A stretch of DNA of 64,000 bases from Anseranas semipalmata (GCA_013399115.1 VXAA01002999.1:248001-312000), one strand, 5' to 3'; numbered from the stretch's first letter, positions 1 through 13,880 are shown. A program made the numbers and translations. Notes: generated by a model from the sequence alone, not told the origin.

Positions 1-3000
1 CACGCCAGCCTTTCTGTATTATGAAAGTGCACCATCACACTCTGAAAAGAAGTCCTGGTATTAGGAGAGGGTTTTTTTTTTTTTTCTTGCCAGAAATATA
101 TTTTCTCCTTTGTTACATTTATGTGATTTCTTAATTGTAAGATAGTATTATAGGCTGTACCAATAACACGTAACATTGAGATTACCCAACATCTAGAAAA
201 ACTGTTCTACAAAATCTTCAGGTACAAGTTCCTACAAATCAAGAAACAAACATCTTCAATCCTCCCTTCCAGTTAATATTACCTTGAACTGATATTCCTA
301 AACAAAACAAGGCAAGAAAAATAATGCTGAAAATAAATCTTCTAGTGCTTTACCTTTTTACATCATTTAAGCAAGACTAAAAGAACTACAGAATAAGTAA
401 AAGGAACAAAAAAAGTAGATGAATGAAATATGAATGAGCATAATTCCCTGTCCTTATAAATTCGGCAGCAATTTTTCAAAATGCTGTGACACCAAAATAG
501 TCCCCTGGAAGAACATGTTATCTGTTACCCATTGGTAGCAGCTCAATTTACCAATAGTGGGACAGTAAATTTGCCTTTAGAAATTATGCCAACCAGCTAA
601 TACAGCTAATTGGAAATTGATAAAATCAATTACATACTATAGAAAATCTTGGTTGCAGGATTTTACTACAATTATGGGGCTTTTCAGATTTGTTCATTCT
701 CGAGTATATTATATATGATTATAATGCACAGCCTAACACAGCTGAAGGGACCAAAACGCTAAAAGCATGGACTGGGTAAAGTCTTTGCTTGAGAAATCTG
801 AATCTACTGTTCAACACTGGAAAAATAAAGGAGACTTAAAGGTTTTGACCACAGAGATTCCTTGACAGCGTGGAGATCCTCTGTTAGAGTTGAATTTGGA
901 AAAGATGGCATAATACTGTATTTTCACATGTAGAACTTGAACTTCAGCTAACCCACGTCTTTTTAAAACAGTTTCTCAGAAAATTCAGGAATTAGAAGAA
1001 TACAGTCCTCAGATAAGTCCTTATCAAAAAGGAAAATATCAAAGAGGTAATCAGATGAAAGGGCCACCACCACCACGTGAGAACAGGACCTCTGTAATTA
1101 CACTTCATTTATATTATTAATTTATATTTTTCACAATAGCAAGACAGTAGAATAGCAATTGCCTTATCTTGATAGTGCACATGAAAGCTAGGCCCTTATA
1201 AAAACTAATGTTGAGCTGTCATGGATAGTTCTCACCACAGCCTCCTTTGAATTCCTAAAGTTTCATTTAAACAGGTTAGACTTAAGCAACGAACCCTGCA
1301 AGAGTCATCAAGAAACTAAATCTTTTCAATACACAATAGCTTGGACTTTGACAAATAGAAGTCCTGTAACTACACAGAGCATATGAAGCAGTTCTCTTGA
1401 AAACAAGCTAGAGAGGCATTATAAGAAATTTTCAGTGCCTACAGAAATTCTGTGATCCAAGTGCTACATTATCACGCTGTGAATGTTTATGTCATCTGCC
1501 ATTGGCTGAAGATTCACAGAGCAATCTCTCAAAGTTAAAATATCTTGCCAAGCTGAAAGCCCACCCTCACCCTGTTGCAGTTCCGCAGCTGTTGAAAAGC
1601 ATATGGTGAAAATGCTTCCCAGGTGGGTCAGGATGCTATCTGTTGGCTGCTTTACAAGAGGAAAAAGCAAAATAAACTCAAACTCTGTTATTAGGGGAAA
1701 TAATGTCATCACGTTGTCATCTCCCAAGTTCTTTTCTGTCAATATTTTTATTATACGCACAAAAATTAAATAGAAAAACATACTCCAAAAGATACAGCTG
1801 GCAAGCAGGTCATCCGACTTTCTGCCTTTAAACATGGGAGTCTAAACACTGTTTCTGCATGGAGTTTGATGTGGAACAGTGCAACCTTTTAAACCAGAAA
1901 CAGGAAATATTTATCAAGTTGAAATTTTTTTTTTTTTTTTTGTACAACCATTCATGACAGTCTCAAAACACTGACTTTTGTTTTCTAATAGGGCAACTCA
2001 TCACTATAATTCTATTGGTAAATAAAACGCTACCTAAGGTCATTATTGGAATGTTTTTATTAAAAAATGCCAATTCTACCTTCTGTGCAAAAAAATCAGA
2101 AATGTGAAAGAGGAAAATCTTGTTTTATAAGCCTAAAAAGATAACTTGACTTTAGTTAACTAATTTTAAAATTGCACTCAACAAATGAACCGATAGCTAA
2201 GATTAGCTACAGTATATGGTTCTAACCAAATTTTCAATACAATATTTATTTTTATTAATATTTACTATTTATCCCAGTACCTGTAGGAATTAATGAGCAA
2301 ACAAGGATTCTGATTATTAGAACACATTTTCAACAAGGTAGAGCTAACAGAAGCTAACAGAGAAGATCCTCAATCGTGAGACAATAGGTTGTCCTTTTTT
2401 CCCCCAAGTATTTCTCTTCTACACTAATGTTTTTTATCTCAGAACTTTCATCTTACTGATCCAGACCCAAAACACTGCTCACTTTGTAGGCTGGATTCAA
2501 TGTAAGCCCGTATTATCAAGATACATTCCTTGGTTGAGTGGCTATTTCAGTCTCATTTCACTAGTGTAAATCCCATCCCCTTTTTATTTTTAATCTTATG
2601 TTAATAATTTTTGTTCCACTAGTTGATTTTCTAAATTTTCATTTTGGTTTGAGATCTATTGCCTAGTTGTAAGCAATAAAATTTTCAGCAGTGTTCGATT
2701 CATGATTCAATTTCGCAAATAATGTCTCAAAACTGGTATTTTAAGCTTTCTTAGAGATAATGAAATAGAACTTCACCACTATTTGCTGCTATTAGCATGT
2801 TAATGGATCAGACTCTATTCTCTTTTTAAGTCCTAGTTCCTTGCATTCATTCCAGTGGCTCACATTTTATTGCTGCACACGAAGTGTTTTACTAAGACAC
2901 CAAGTAACACACACACACACACACACTCCGGCACATCCATTTTGGGCCTCACAGTTTTACTTTCCTCTTTACCTCTACTTCTGCACATTTGTTTACCATA

Positions 3001-3829
3001 TTTCAGATGCTTGAGGCCTTGATATCATCATTATAGAAATACTTAATCAAACTCACAGTTTATTTCGACAACATTTGGCATCAGTAACAGCTATAATTCA
3101 CTATAAACATTAAGCTGGCAAGATTACTCATGTGAGATCTTTGGTAGCTTTTAAACTGAAAATTGTGTGGCATAAAACCCATTTAGATGCATGCTGTAAT
3201 TCTGAATATTGGACCATGCGCTTTTGTATATGTGCATGTATACAAACATAAGCTATCAGCAGATTTCTTCCACTTATATATAAATTTAAAATAAAACAGT
3301 AGTAACATAGAAGCCCTGTATATTCCCAAATTAGGCACGAGCCTACTTTGAACGCAGCCCCATTCATTTTCACCAGGACCAGTGTTTCTATGCAAAGCAA
3401 TTCTGAAAAAAGTAACTAATAACAACACATGGAGCGTCAGGAAATATCACCCTATATATCAGATTTTTATCACATATATGCTATCAACAATGTATAGATT
3501 TGGGAGTCACTACCATAGAACATTTCCAAAAAGAAACTTAATTATATTGCTATTAAATAAGTGACAAATGTTGAGTGTGGAGGCCAGGTGGACTTAATTA
3601 TAAGCCACTGTTTTGCAACAGATCTTTCTAGAAAACAAATCCAGAAAAATAGCCTAAATGTAGCTGGTTTGATCTTTTCAACCTGATATTAAAAGCATTC
3701 AACTTTCAAGGTCACCTGATTTATAATTGCATAAGTTGGCTCTTCTTTTGGAAGAAAGCTGACACCCAGGTGAGTAGTAATTAAGAAGGTTTTCCCTTAT
3801 AAATATATCCCCTCAGATATATTTACACT
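1..3829. other. AT-rich intergenic sequence, no assigned gene
   Basis: No recognisable coding exon, RNA gene or dispersed repeat could be identified. The stretch contains homopolymer T runs (near 71-85 and 1926-1940) and a short CA microsatellite. Two exon-like pieces stand out: 971-1047 on the plus strand and 1-42 on the minus strand, discussed under findings. The longest open frame, 123 codons on the minus strand at 1464-1835, has no recognisable family signature and is treated as chance. Confidence 0.5.
2907..2926. repeat. (AC)10 microsatellite
   Basis: A perfect AC dinucleotide run of about 20 bases in intergenic DNA, read directly from the sequence. Confidence 0.9.
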
Positions 3830-4270
3830 TGTCCTGGTTTTGGCTTGGATGGAGTTTATTTTCATCACTGTAGTAGCTGATATGGTGCTGGGTTCTGGAT
3901 GTAGGATGGCAATAACGCGGGTACCCCCGGTGTTCCAGCTGCTGCAGGGCAGCGCCTGCACAGAGCCAAGGCCGTCCCTGCTGCTGCCGCTGCCCGGCCA
4001 GCGAGGAGCTGGGGGTGCCCGAGGAGCTGGGGGACGCAGCCAGGACAGCTGAGCCCAGCTGGGCCCAGGGAGGGGCCGGGCCCTGGGGCCTCGTGCTCAG
4101 CAGTGGCACTGGGGCAGCTGCCCGGGGGCTGCCACTGCTCGGGGACGGGCTGGGGGCGAGCAGCTGCGCTGTGCAGCGCTTGTTTGTGGTTTGGTTTGTC
4201 ATTTCACTTTTTTCCCCCCTCCCTTTTTTATTAAACTGTCTCAACCCATGAGTTTACACCTACCTCCAGT
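3830..4270 (+). mobile_element. Avian ERVL-like solo LTR, GC-rich, 3' end eroded
   Basis: The element starts with TGTCCTGGTTTTGGC followed by a GGATGGAGTTTATTTTC segment and a GTAGCTGATATGGTGCTG segment. This is the characteristic left end of a common avian endogenous-retrovirus LTR family. It ends in a pyrimidine tract, ATTAAAC (a poly-A-signal-like motif near 4230) and TGTCTCAACCCATGAG, also typical of that family's right half. The middle (about 3915-4165) is strongly GC-rich and CpG-containing, unlike the AT-rich flanks. The usual right terminus is not visible, so the 3' end is approximate. No internal retroviral genes flank it, so it is a solo LTR. Open frames across it are by-products of its GC content. 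Confidence 0.75.
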
Positions 4271-7200
4271 TTTACAGTATTGTCATTCTGAACGAGGATT
4301 TAGCCTTAAAGCTCGAAGCTCCCAACTCAAAATGTTAAACACTCAAGGCACCACATTCCTCTTGGAAATTACAACACAATTGCGGATTCTGCATCACTCA
4401 AAGAGATATTATTTCCCAAAACAAAACAAAAATACATCTTTCTTATTATACAATTTCAGTATAGACTGATACAATCTTTGTTTCAAGAGCGTGCCCAGAC
4501 ATTGAATAGAGCAGGGTATCTAGGTCTGAAAGGAATAAACCTGAAATATGCACTGTGAGTACTGCTTCCAGTGCAGCAACCCTGGAGTCTGAAGCAAAAA
4601 CAACATCAAGCTCAGAAAGTATGTTGGAGCTTCCTCATTTCTCATCTATATTACTAAGACTTTTAAGACAAAAAAAAATCAGTAATGAATCTCATGATGA
4701 TCTTTTAGTTTTGGATCAATATTTCCACCAGAAATTCCATGTTCAGCAAGTTTTCTTCATCAGAGTTACAGAACTGTCTATCCAGGTTTGATGGCATTTT
4801 TATTTCTTGTAGATGTAATTTAAACCACTGCCCATAAGACAAGTAGCAAATAGAACCCATGAAAACCAATTTCCCCCTTTACTAATGGGAGACTGGACAT
4901 CCATATTTTCCTTTGTGTGTGTGTCAAGTGCTTGCAAATGATATATGATATTCAATCTTCATATGATATATATGAAAATCAATCTTCAAGCAAACTTTAC
5001 TCAGACTTTCTAGCAAGGGCTGCAGCAAGAAATATGGATTCTCTTAAATTATGCATGAAGTGTGATCAGTAACACAATCAAGAATGTATTGCACATGTAG
5101 GTCCCTTTGCTTTCCTTGCCTTCATGCCACTGTTCATGGAACAATTGTTAGATAAAGAATAAAAACAAATACAAAAAATCATCATGATACTACAAAAATC
5201 TATTTGGCAAACAAAACTCGAGTATCACTCAGACTTCTCCCACCCACCTCAAAAGGTGGAGAAAAGAAGTAGGCATAGGGAACAGTCACAGAATGAAGGA
5301 ACAGTTTCATCTTCAAGACAGCTTAAAAACAGGGGATGGAGTGGGACTATGATAGAGGTAGTGTAGAGAACAGCGATAAGGAGCAGTTGCTCATTACTTT
5401 TTTCCAAACTAACTTAAAACCATCAGAAGGAATTTCTGACTGCCCCAACTGAACAATATATATAAGTATAGATACTGCAGGTGCCAAAAAGATGGGCAGG
5501 TTCAAAAATTGGTTAGACAAAATCATATGAAAAAAGTTTATTATGGGCTATTAATATAAAATAGATATTTTATCTTGTTAAGGAAGTCTCTAAGACATAG
5601 GCTGGTGGAATTTAGGAACATGCTAAAGATTATTGTGCATCTGCTTTTTCTTATAGGTCTATAATACCCATTACTTGCCATTATTAGAATAAAATATAAT
5701 ACATTTTCTCAGGTGCAGTAAGACGGCACTATTCCAATACAGGTTTCATTCTGTCCAGGCAAAACAGATGTCAATTACCGGCAAAGCATCCATACCATTC
5801 ATCATGCTACATTACTTAAATAGTACATATGTAATTTCAATTTATGTCAAGTTGGCACTTTCCTAGTAAAAGAAAATAAATGTCTTGTCAAACAAAAAAA
5901 GACATCTTCTGTACCTAATATTTCTGAGCAGAAAGAGTAAAAATCTTTCTTCCAAAAAAGAACTGAAAAAATATGCAAATACTCACAAGTTTAACTATTA
6001 AAAAAACTATTTTCAGAATAGCTTCTTTTCTACCATTATTACAGATACTCTCTGCCAGGGAAGAGGAGAACTGCAGAAATTAACCTTTATCAAATTTACC
6101 AAGAAACACTTTTTATGCATAGAGAGACTAGCTCATTTGTAAAGACAGCAGTGGCAGATTTATAGCACAGTATTTGCCTTGCAAAGCAAAATCAGAGGTA
6201 AATGTAGGACCACCACTGACCACCAACGTTTCTCATTTAACATAGCAGAAGTTGAACCTAATGCAAAAAAAAAAAAAAAAAGTCCAGAAAAACAACTTCT
6301 AGTGAGTAACATGATGGTTGAATTTCTGCTCTTCAAGTAAAATCTTTGAATCCTCAATAATAGAAGAGAACATTTCTCTAGATTGTGAACTACCGTTTCC
6401 TGCAAATTGTCACTAGATGGCATTTTGTCATCACACTTTAAACTCAGTTCTTCCTGACTGTCATTCCTTCATGACAGAAAACACTAAACAGAAAGTGTTC
6501 TGAAGACATTTCAGTTTACTGTAATTCCTAAAATACCGCTTTTACTATTATGCAATGCATTCTGTCCTACTGCAAATCCCCTAAAAAATTGAAAATTTAG
6601 TATTCATAGGTTGCTTATCAATACACATTGCAATGCACATTTGAAAGTGATATCAAAACTATGAGTGAGTTGAAAGGAGTCTCATTTTTAGGGTTGTTTT
6701 TTTACATACAAGTTTAGAGTGTGAGCATGCTGAACAATTACTCCCGTTAGTTTGCCAAATTCCAGCATGTAGAACTACCACAAATTGAATAATATTTGTA
6801 AGAGCAAATGCATTTGGTTTTCTCCTTTGCTTTTTTGCAACTCCCATAGGGTGGCTTCCTTGATCTTCCAAGCAGAAGATAAGGCATGAAACCAAACTTA
6901 ATTGAGAGCCTTCTAACAACAGTTTGGCTCATCTTCAATGAGGAGCAATGCAAAGAATAACTTGCATAGAAGCTCACCCTGTTCATAAACATCCTTTTCA
7001 TTGTTTATGTCTTCCCTCTATGCATTGCAACACTGTCCAGCCCCAGCTTTTCCTTCCACACCAAAACCAGGAATGTTCAAAAACATGAAGAGATCTTCTA
7101 TCAAACTTTACCAGACATTTTATCAGCTCTCTAGATTCACATGCCTGTTAGCATCGGAATTTCCAGCCAGTCAGTAGCCGATTGCTTAATTTTACTTTAT

Positions 7201-9123
7201 TTAGACTGACATTTAACTCCATGACTAAAGCACAGAAGAACTTCTGATAGTAAAAGGAAGGCTGCTAAGAGAACAATGCACAGCATAGTACTGCCAGCCA
7301 AAAAAACCACCAACATTTATCTTAATACAATGAAAAATTAAAATGTCAACCTCTGTCAACTTAGAGATCTGCTTTTCTAAGAACAAGAAAACAGCAATAA
7401 CTTGCTGCTATAGGCAAGGCTAACCAGAGATAACAACAATCATCATTCAGCAAGGTATGCACCTAACTTAATAACAATGTAGCTGAAAGAAGAGACAATG
7501 TGCATCGATATAATACGGGAGTTTGAATACCAAGACCGTAAGAATAACTAATTTGACTTCATTTTATTCATCATTAAATACTATTTATAATTTGAGGTTT
7601 TCCTCTCTACACCCTACAATAGTAACACTATCGCATCAACTAAATGATGTTAGAATATTTGCAAGGATACTATTTCCAGTTAAGGATTGTACCTCCAGCC
7701 ATTGGGCCAACTCATCTAATGAGATTGAACACAAAGCCATGTGTGATATCCATGAGCACTAACATGGTAAACAAATGCAGACGTACTGAATAAAAGTCAA
7801 GGCTCTTCACCTGCTTCTAACTGTTTCTACCTACTGTGCTTTAACACAGCAAGAGATTTCATGTGCCTAGGTACTCTAAGTATGTGAAATGACAAAATCT
7901 TCCCACTTTAGCCATCTCAGGTAAAATTTTGACCTTGTTCTGAATATAAATCACATTCAGTGAAACTAAATAAATACTCTCAGATCCACATGATAGAGCT
8001 GTAAAAAAAACCTTCTATTTTGCAGCAGTTAGATCAGGCTGAGAATTCAAACAAAGATTTTCTCCATATTTTTTAATTCTCAGAAGTTAGATTAGTTCTA
8101 CAGTATCATGAGATATCCGCACAATGTACTTCCCCTTCTCCCCTGTGCAGAAGACTCTCCCCTCCCCAAAATGTTATCCAAATGTTTTGTTTTTTTCTTT
8201 CACATTTATCTTTGTCCCAAATAGTTACAGATCTTAATGTTTTATTATTCTATCTTTCTTAAGAATAGTGGTGCTAAGACACATTTAGTTTGACAAAAAT
8301 CTAAAATCTAAAGAAATCCATTTTTTGCAAGCCATTATCTCCATCTAATGGATATCTTTCCCAAAGGAGAAGTAGAGAGAAGGTAACTTCAGGTAGCTAG
8401 CACATTTCTGTTCAGATCACAGGCAGCAACTCTTGCAGCAATTTTATTTCTCAGCAAAAACCATTATTGTCCTTGTTGAATTACCCTGAAGAGTCGTATT
8501 TTACTCCCAGTACCTTTTCTCAACATCTCTTCACTAAAAACAATACATATTTGTTATCAATATATAGGCATGAATTTTATGAAATGGAGACTGGGGATAA
8601 AGCAAAGACATTTTAGTAAGAGCCAAACCTTTAAATAAGCAGGAAAGAGATTTTACGATAGCCTAGGGGAAGAGCACAAAACCAAAAAAAAAAAAAAAAA
8701 AAGAGTACAATTCTTAGACAAGGCACATAGGAAAAAGGACAAAAACAGCAGAATCCTAGCCCATGTATACACCTCTAGAATCCAGTTAGTAGTTTGATGA
8801 CAGTCATTTGTTCAGTTATATTTTCTTAGCTCCACAGTCATAACTGATTGCTTGATGAGATTTAAGAACAAAAGGCACAATCACTCAGCTTAATGAAAAT
8901 ATCTTGAATTATTGAACTAGCTATTAAGCAGCTATACCTATCAAGAAACATGAAATTGGATAGATCTGATTCACCACTGAGTTACCACTGTAGTTTTATA
9001 CCACTGTAGCTCCAGCCATTTCAATGAAGTCTCAATTATATAACAGAGAAGTGAATTTAGTCTATGAGTTTCAGCTGCATTAGATTCTCATATAGGATCT
9101 GTCACTGAGAGCAGGAAAAGCAG

Positions 9124-9246
9124 TCAATAATTATAAAAGAAAGGTCTGGAAATAAGCCTTTCAACCTCTGGAACTGGGGTATTATTCAATAATTCGTTCT
9201 CAGATCCATTTGAATTCTCATCTGTCAACTCTCCTTTTATTACCAG
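9124..9246 (-). other. Possible terminal exon of an unidentified minus-strand transcript
   Basis: Read on the minus strand, an open frame of at least 70 codons ends at a stop at 9124-9126. Its last 40 residues are hydrophilic and acidic and contain ELTDENSNGSENELL and PVPEVERLISRP, which is not low-complexity. An acceptor-like site (ATTACTTACAG) would place an exon start at 9246 in phase 0. No polyadenylation signal is close downstream; the nearest obvious AATAAA on that strand is several hundred bases away, near 8450. I do not recognise the protein. In AT-rich DNA a frame of this length can arise by chance. Confidence 0.15.
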
Positions 9247-11467
9247 ATTGTTCTGTAAGTAATGATCTGGCAACACATTTGAAAAATCTTTGTATTCCTT
9301 CTCATCCATCACAACAAATAATTTTCCAAGCAACAAGAGAGACAGTGTAATTTCAAGAGAAATAAGCTCAACACTTAACTCATTTTTTTATGCCACGGTT
9401 GTGTGGCATCAGAAGTATGACAGAAAATATGAAACCCCTTTCTCTTCCCAACACAACCCTTTTCATCAGGTCAAAATATGCTGCTCAACTTGCCCTTATA
9501 ACTCTACCCCAACCCCAAAATTAGCACAAAAGCAATAATTAAAGGTCTGTAAGTTACTGTGGCTCAAGCAAGACAACTGAAATCCTGTTTTTAAGGCAGT
9601 ACTTTGTAGTTTGAGGACACTTTCTTACAGGCAACAGCAACCAAATGATTCAATCAAAGTAAAAAAAAATTAGAACTGCCAAGTTAAGTTTGGCCAACAA
9701 ATTCTTTAAAGCCCCCCACCCCACCTTTTTTCCCCCCTCCCTCTCTCTTTTTAAAGAGAAGCTTTTCCTTTTAAAATGCCAGGTGTTTTAAAAAAATTGT
9801 TCTGCACTTGTAATCAGATCATTTTCTGTTTTAGAAAATACATTCAGCTGAAAGACACACCATAAACTACTTCTTTAAAAGATTCGTTTTCAATTGAAAT
9901 GAACCTAATTTCAATACTAAGATAAGCACAAAAGTTCATAGAATTAAATCTTCACTTCTCACTATGTTATTTTACAAGCTAACTTCTGACAAGCTCTAAG
10001 AGAAAGATGAATTTTTCAGTACCTATTAAAACTTTCAAAAGCAGTTCTAGTAGGAGGAAGTATCAGATCAGAGAGACATTGAAATAACATTCTTCTAAAT
10101 CTTAATATATGGGGGAAAAAAAGGATTTGATCAAATCATCATCACCAGATAAATGAAAAGCATTTTCTTTATATTTCAGTCTTAAGATATTTCTACAGTT
10201 ACGTTAACATGACTAAACATCAGTTTCAAAAGGCAGAGATTTCAAGCTGAAAGACAGTGTTCATCTGGAGAAAGTCCAACCACCTCCTTCTTTCAGGATG
10301 TTTTAAATTTATTTTTTCCATGACATTTCTGATGCCACACAATGTTTAAGTTCATTTTTTAAATTACATAAATCATGTCCACAAACAGGAAGAAAATGTG
10401 CCAAAAAACTTGAAATATTGTGCATTTACTTATTCTGACATAAATCCACATTTCTACAACCTCGTGTTTGAGGGTATACCATATAGATAATCAGAAAAAA
10501 AACTTGCACAAGTGAGGTCATGCCAATGACTGGCACCATCCAGCCAGAGACACTTGAGAAAAAAACCTATGGCATGATATTAGTATTTTACAGACAAAAA
10601 AGAGGAAAGGAACACCGAATTTCATTTTTGAAACACAATTCTGACTATATATCAAGATGGCAGAAACCAAAAACACTGAAAAATGGGATATAGTGCACTC
10701 CTTACAGACTGAAACTTGACTGCAACAAACAATGAGGTCTTAGTGATGTCAAACAGAATCGACTATCATGAACCTTTGAAAATTAGGCCTGTAACATCTT
10801 AGCATAAACTTATTTTATGGTACATGTATTTCCTGCCACCTGGTAATGTTATATGTAAAAAGGAAAAGGATAGGTGCAATATAGAGACAGACTACGCTAT
10901 TTCTATCATTGAAATCAATATAAAGTAGTTCTTCTTGGTCCAATCCTGTTCAGTTTTCAAGCAAACAGTGGCATTACTGTTATGAACACTATGGCCTTGC
11001 ATGCCACTGAACTTGTCTAAGCTTCTGTTTCCTATTCCCATATCTACCCTCAACAGGGAACATCATTAAAATATGGAACGTGGAGGGCAGGTCTGCACTT
11101 GCACCTCATCCTACAACTTATTCAGACACTATCTTCCTCAGTACAGCAGTGAAACACAATCTGAAGCCAAGTCTATGTTTTGTTATGGTACTGGCACTAG
11201 CACACAAGACAGACTCACTGAGCTATTAATTAACTTACACTTACATTGACTCTAATCAGTGCTATTCAGTTTGGTAAGACAGATCTTTGCTATACTATAT
11301 ATTCAAGCACCAAAGAGCTTTTAAGCAAATTCAGCAACAGTCACTTCAAATGCAGCGAAGTATCACACATAAAAATTGGTTCCAGTGACTGATGGCTTAA
11401 GCAATTTACAAGAAGATCTAAACTCAGTTATAGAAACTTATCTATTCAGCAAAATGCTTCTACTCAC

Positions 11468-11527
11468 TGGACATTGAGGACTGTTCTTGGGACTGAAATC
11501 CAGAGTCATAACATCAGATTTATAGTC
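11468..11527 (-). other. Exon-like segment with consensus splice sites, unidentified
   Basis: On the minus strand a 60-base open segment is bounded by a strong acceptor (polypyrimidine CTCTCTTTTCAG) and a strong donor (GTGAGTA). It reads DYKSDVMTLDFSPKNSPQCP in phase 0 at both ends. I cannot assign it to a family. It could be an exon of an unannotated or non-coding transcript, or a chance match. Confidence 0.2.
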
Positions 11528-13802
11528 CTGAAAAGAGAGAGGAGGAAAGAAAAAATGAGATTAAACAGAATACAGTTTGCACTTTACATATCAGGAATAA
11601 ATAGCAACATTGAGCACCACTACAATTAGGCTTAGAGGAGCCATTAGTAAAACAGTTGATTACACAGATTTTCACTGCCATTCACCTTTCATGTGCATTA
11701 GACCCTCCTTACTGAATTGTACACTTTTGGGGTTTTAGTATAATGATCCTCAGGAATGCTAGCATTCTTATCCCAATTTTAAGCGTGTGGGTGGGAAGGA
11801 CAGGATGATGACACAGCTACTGCCTTTCAGAAGCTGAGACAAGAAGTACAGTACACTTCCTGAATTAGGTCTGCGTAGCCTTGCCATGAAAGTTTGGGTG
11901 AGAGTTTCTCAGCTGCCCAAAATCCTCTTGAAATCTTATGAAAAATGAATCCATATTCCATTAGAAGGACCCTGGTTTATCTGTCTGTGTGGCAGCAGCC
12001 ACATAATGCAAAGCACTATAGCAGAGGCTGTGCAGGCAGGCATGCTTACGGCTCTGCTAGCTCATCCTCCTTGCACATGGGTTTGCATTTGGGTCCACCT
12101 AAAGTGATACAAGATTCCTTCTCTTCTAGACCTCCTGAAACATCACCTACATCCAAACCATCACTCTACAAGCATGGACACAAGGCACTTTGGGGCTTAA
12201 TCAAAATCAATTAAGACTGCTTTTGGCCACAGTTTAAAACACAGAAAAAAATATTACTGTGGTATGGATAGTGTGAGAATAAGCTGGCTACACTCTTTGT
12301 AAAACAGTATGGAAACAAAGGCTTAGGTAGATGTCCAAATAGGTGATAGAAGTGCTACGGTGCCTAAATACAGACACATTGCAAGACACAAGTCAGTAAT
12401 CAAAACTTATCCTTTTTTAGAAGGATAGGTTAGAAAGTGGTTGACGTTGAATTTTTGTCTCTTCTCTAATGAAAACAGCCAGTACATCCATATTTATATT
12501 TAGAAAAGGTCTCCCAGGGCTAGCCTCCTGTTGTCTTGCCTTTCTGGCAATAAACTCAGCTTTGCATATTGAAATGAAACTGTGCAGTTCCTCGCAGTGT
12601 TTGGGAATAAAGCTCTGATAAGCTGTAACTGATGCACGCCTAGCAAAGACAGCACAACGTAACTGCTGAGAATGTCTTTACGTTATTTTTATTTTCAAGT
12701 ATGCCTCCAGAAACTAGCTTCTAGATCTTTTATTTACAGGTGATATGGTACAATCCAGTAGATAGAGCTTATTTCAGGGAGCTGATAGTAATTCTCTGGT
12801 ACTTCACTACATGACCCTTCACTCCTCTACATCCCACATGCTCACCTAAAAAGAAGCTTAATAACTGTAAACTGTCCCAAACTTGTGATGTGCTCCGTAT
12901 TAATAAAACACTTGCCACCTGTGATAATCCAGGGCACACTGAGCCAGAAAATAAAAACAAAAATAGTAAGGGCAAAGGGCATTTTTAGGGAGACAAAGAA
13001 TTCCAACAAAGCCCAAACTAACCTTAGCAAAGATTTGAGTCCCTTTCTCAGCAGTGGTGGAAACCTAGCCTGGAGAGACTGGTATTTATCAAACCCCAAT
13101 CTCCTCCTCTTCAGTCAGGGAGACTGGGGTAATTGCTCATTCTCTACAGCTGCAATAATGGCATTCAGGTGCAGATTTCTGATAGCCAAAAGAGACTGAT
13201 TCTCCTCTCACAACCCCAGGATGATCACAATGATTTTCACATATATGACATTTGTCCTGCATACTATTTAAAACAAAAAAGAAAAAATTGCTTTGTGGAT
13301 TTGCATTCACACTCAATCCCATATAGTATGTCACAATAATATCTCACGTATGTTCAGGTTATGCGAAGTATTAGGGCACTGACAAATCATGTAGCAATGT
13401 ATTTCTCTTGCAGTCTACATGAAGTGGAAATAATGGTGCTTCAGCACTGCAGCATTCATGGCTGCACAACAAAGAAAAACTTTCTCCCTCCTATAGAATT
13501 ATACATCATGCTCCTTCCAGTGCCTCCTGCAGGCAACTTCTTTTAGTTCTATATTTTCATGAGCATTTGTATTTTGAGATGATTTCCACTTGGTACTCGA
13601 AGATGGAATCGCAACAACCATTTGCAGGCTATTATCAGGACCTGCACATCAGGCTTTCCAGAAGTTTCTTACAATTTCCTGTGCTATCCATCTGCCCTTG
13701 CAGGAATCATGAAATAGCACTAAAACACTCTCTAAATTCTGTATAGAACACACCCTTCTCCCCACCCTACCAAATGGAAGTTAAAAGTAAATGTCAACTC
13801 AC

Positions 13803-13880
13803 AGACATTATTATGCATTCTTCTGCCTTTAAAGTGAAAACGAAATTTTGGCAGTCTTTCCCCAGTGTTAAAAGTCTTAG
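13803..13880 (-). other. Exon-like segment with consensus donor, unidentified
   Basis: On the minus strand, 78 bases lie between a CAG acceptor, with a modest pyrimidine tract, and a GTGAGT donor. One open reading, in phase 0, contains GKDCQNFVFTLKAEE and would join in frame to the segment at 11468-11527. A second frame is also open, which weakens the coding case. No family was recognised. Confidence 0.15.

Noticed and set aside
1464..1835. A 123-codon open frame on the minus strand
   Set aside because: No family signature, very hydrophobic AT-driven composition, and a plus-strand splice-like pattern across the same bases; consistent with chance.
3813..4251. Several overlapping Pro/Ser/Gly-rich open frames on both strands
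   Set aside because: They lie inside the GC-rich solo LTR; loss of stop codons is explained by base composition.
4555..4791. A Ser-rich 78-codon plus-strand frame
   Set aside because: It looks protein-like, but an opposite-strand frame across the same bases looks equally so, and no convincing donor or partner exon was found.
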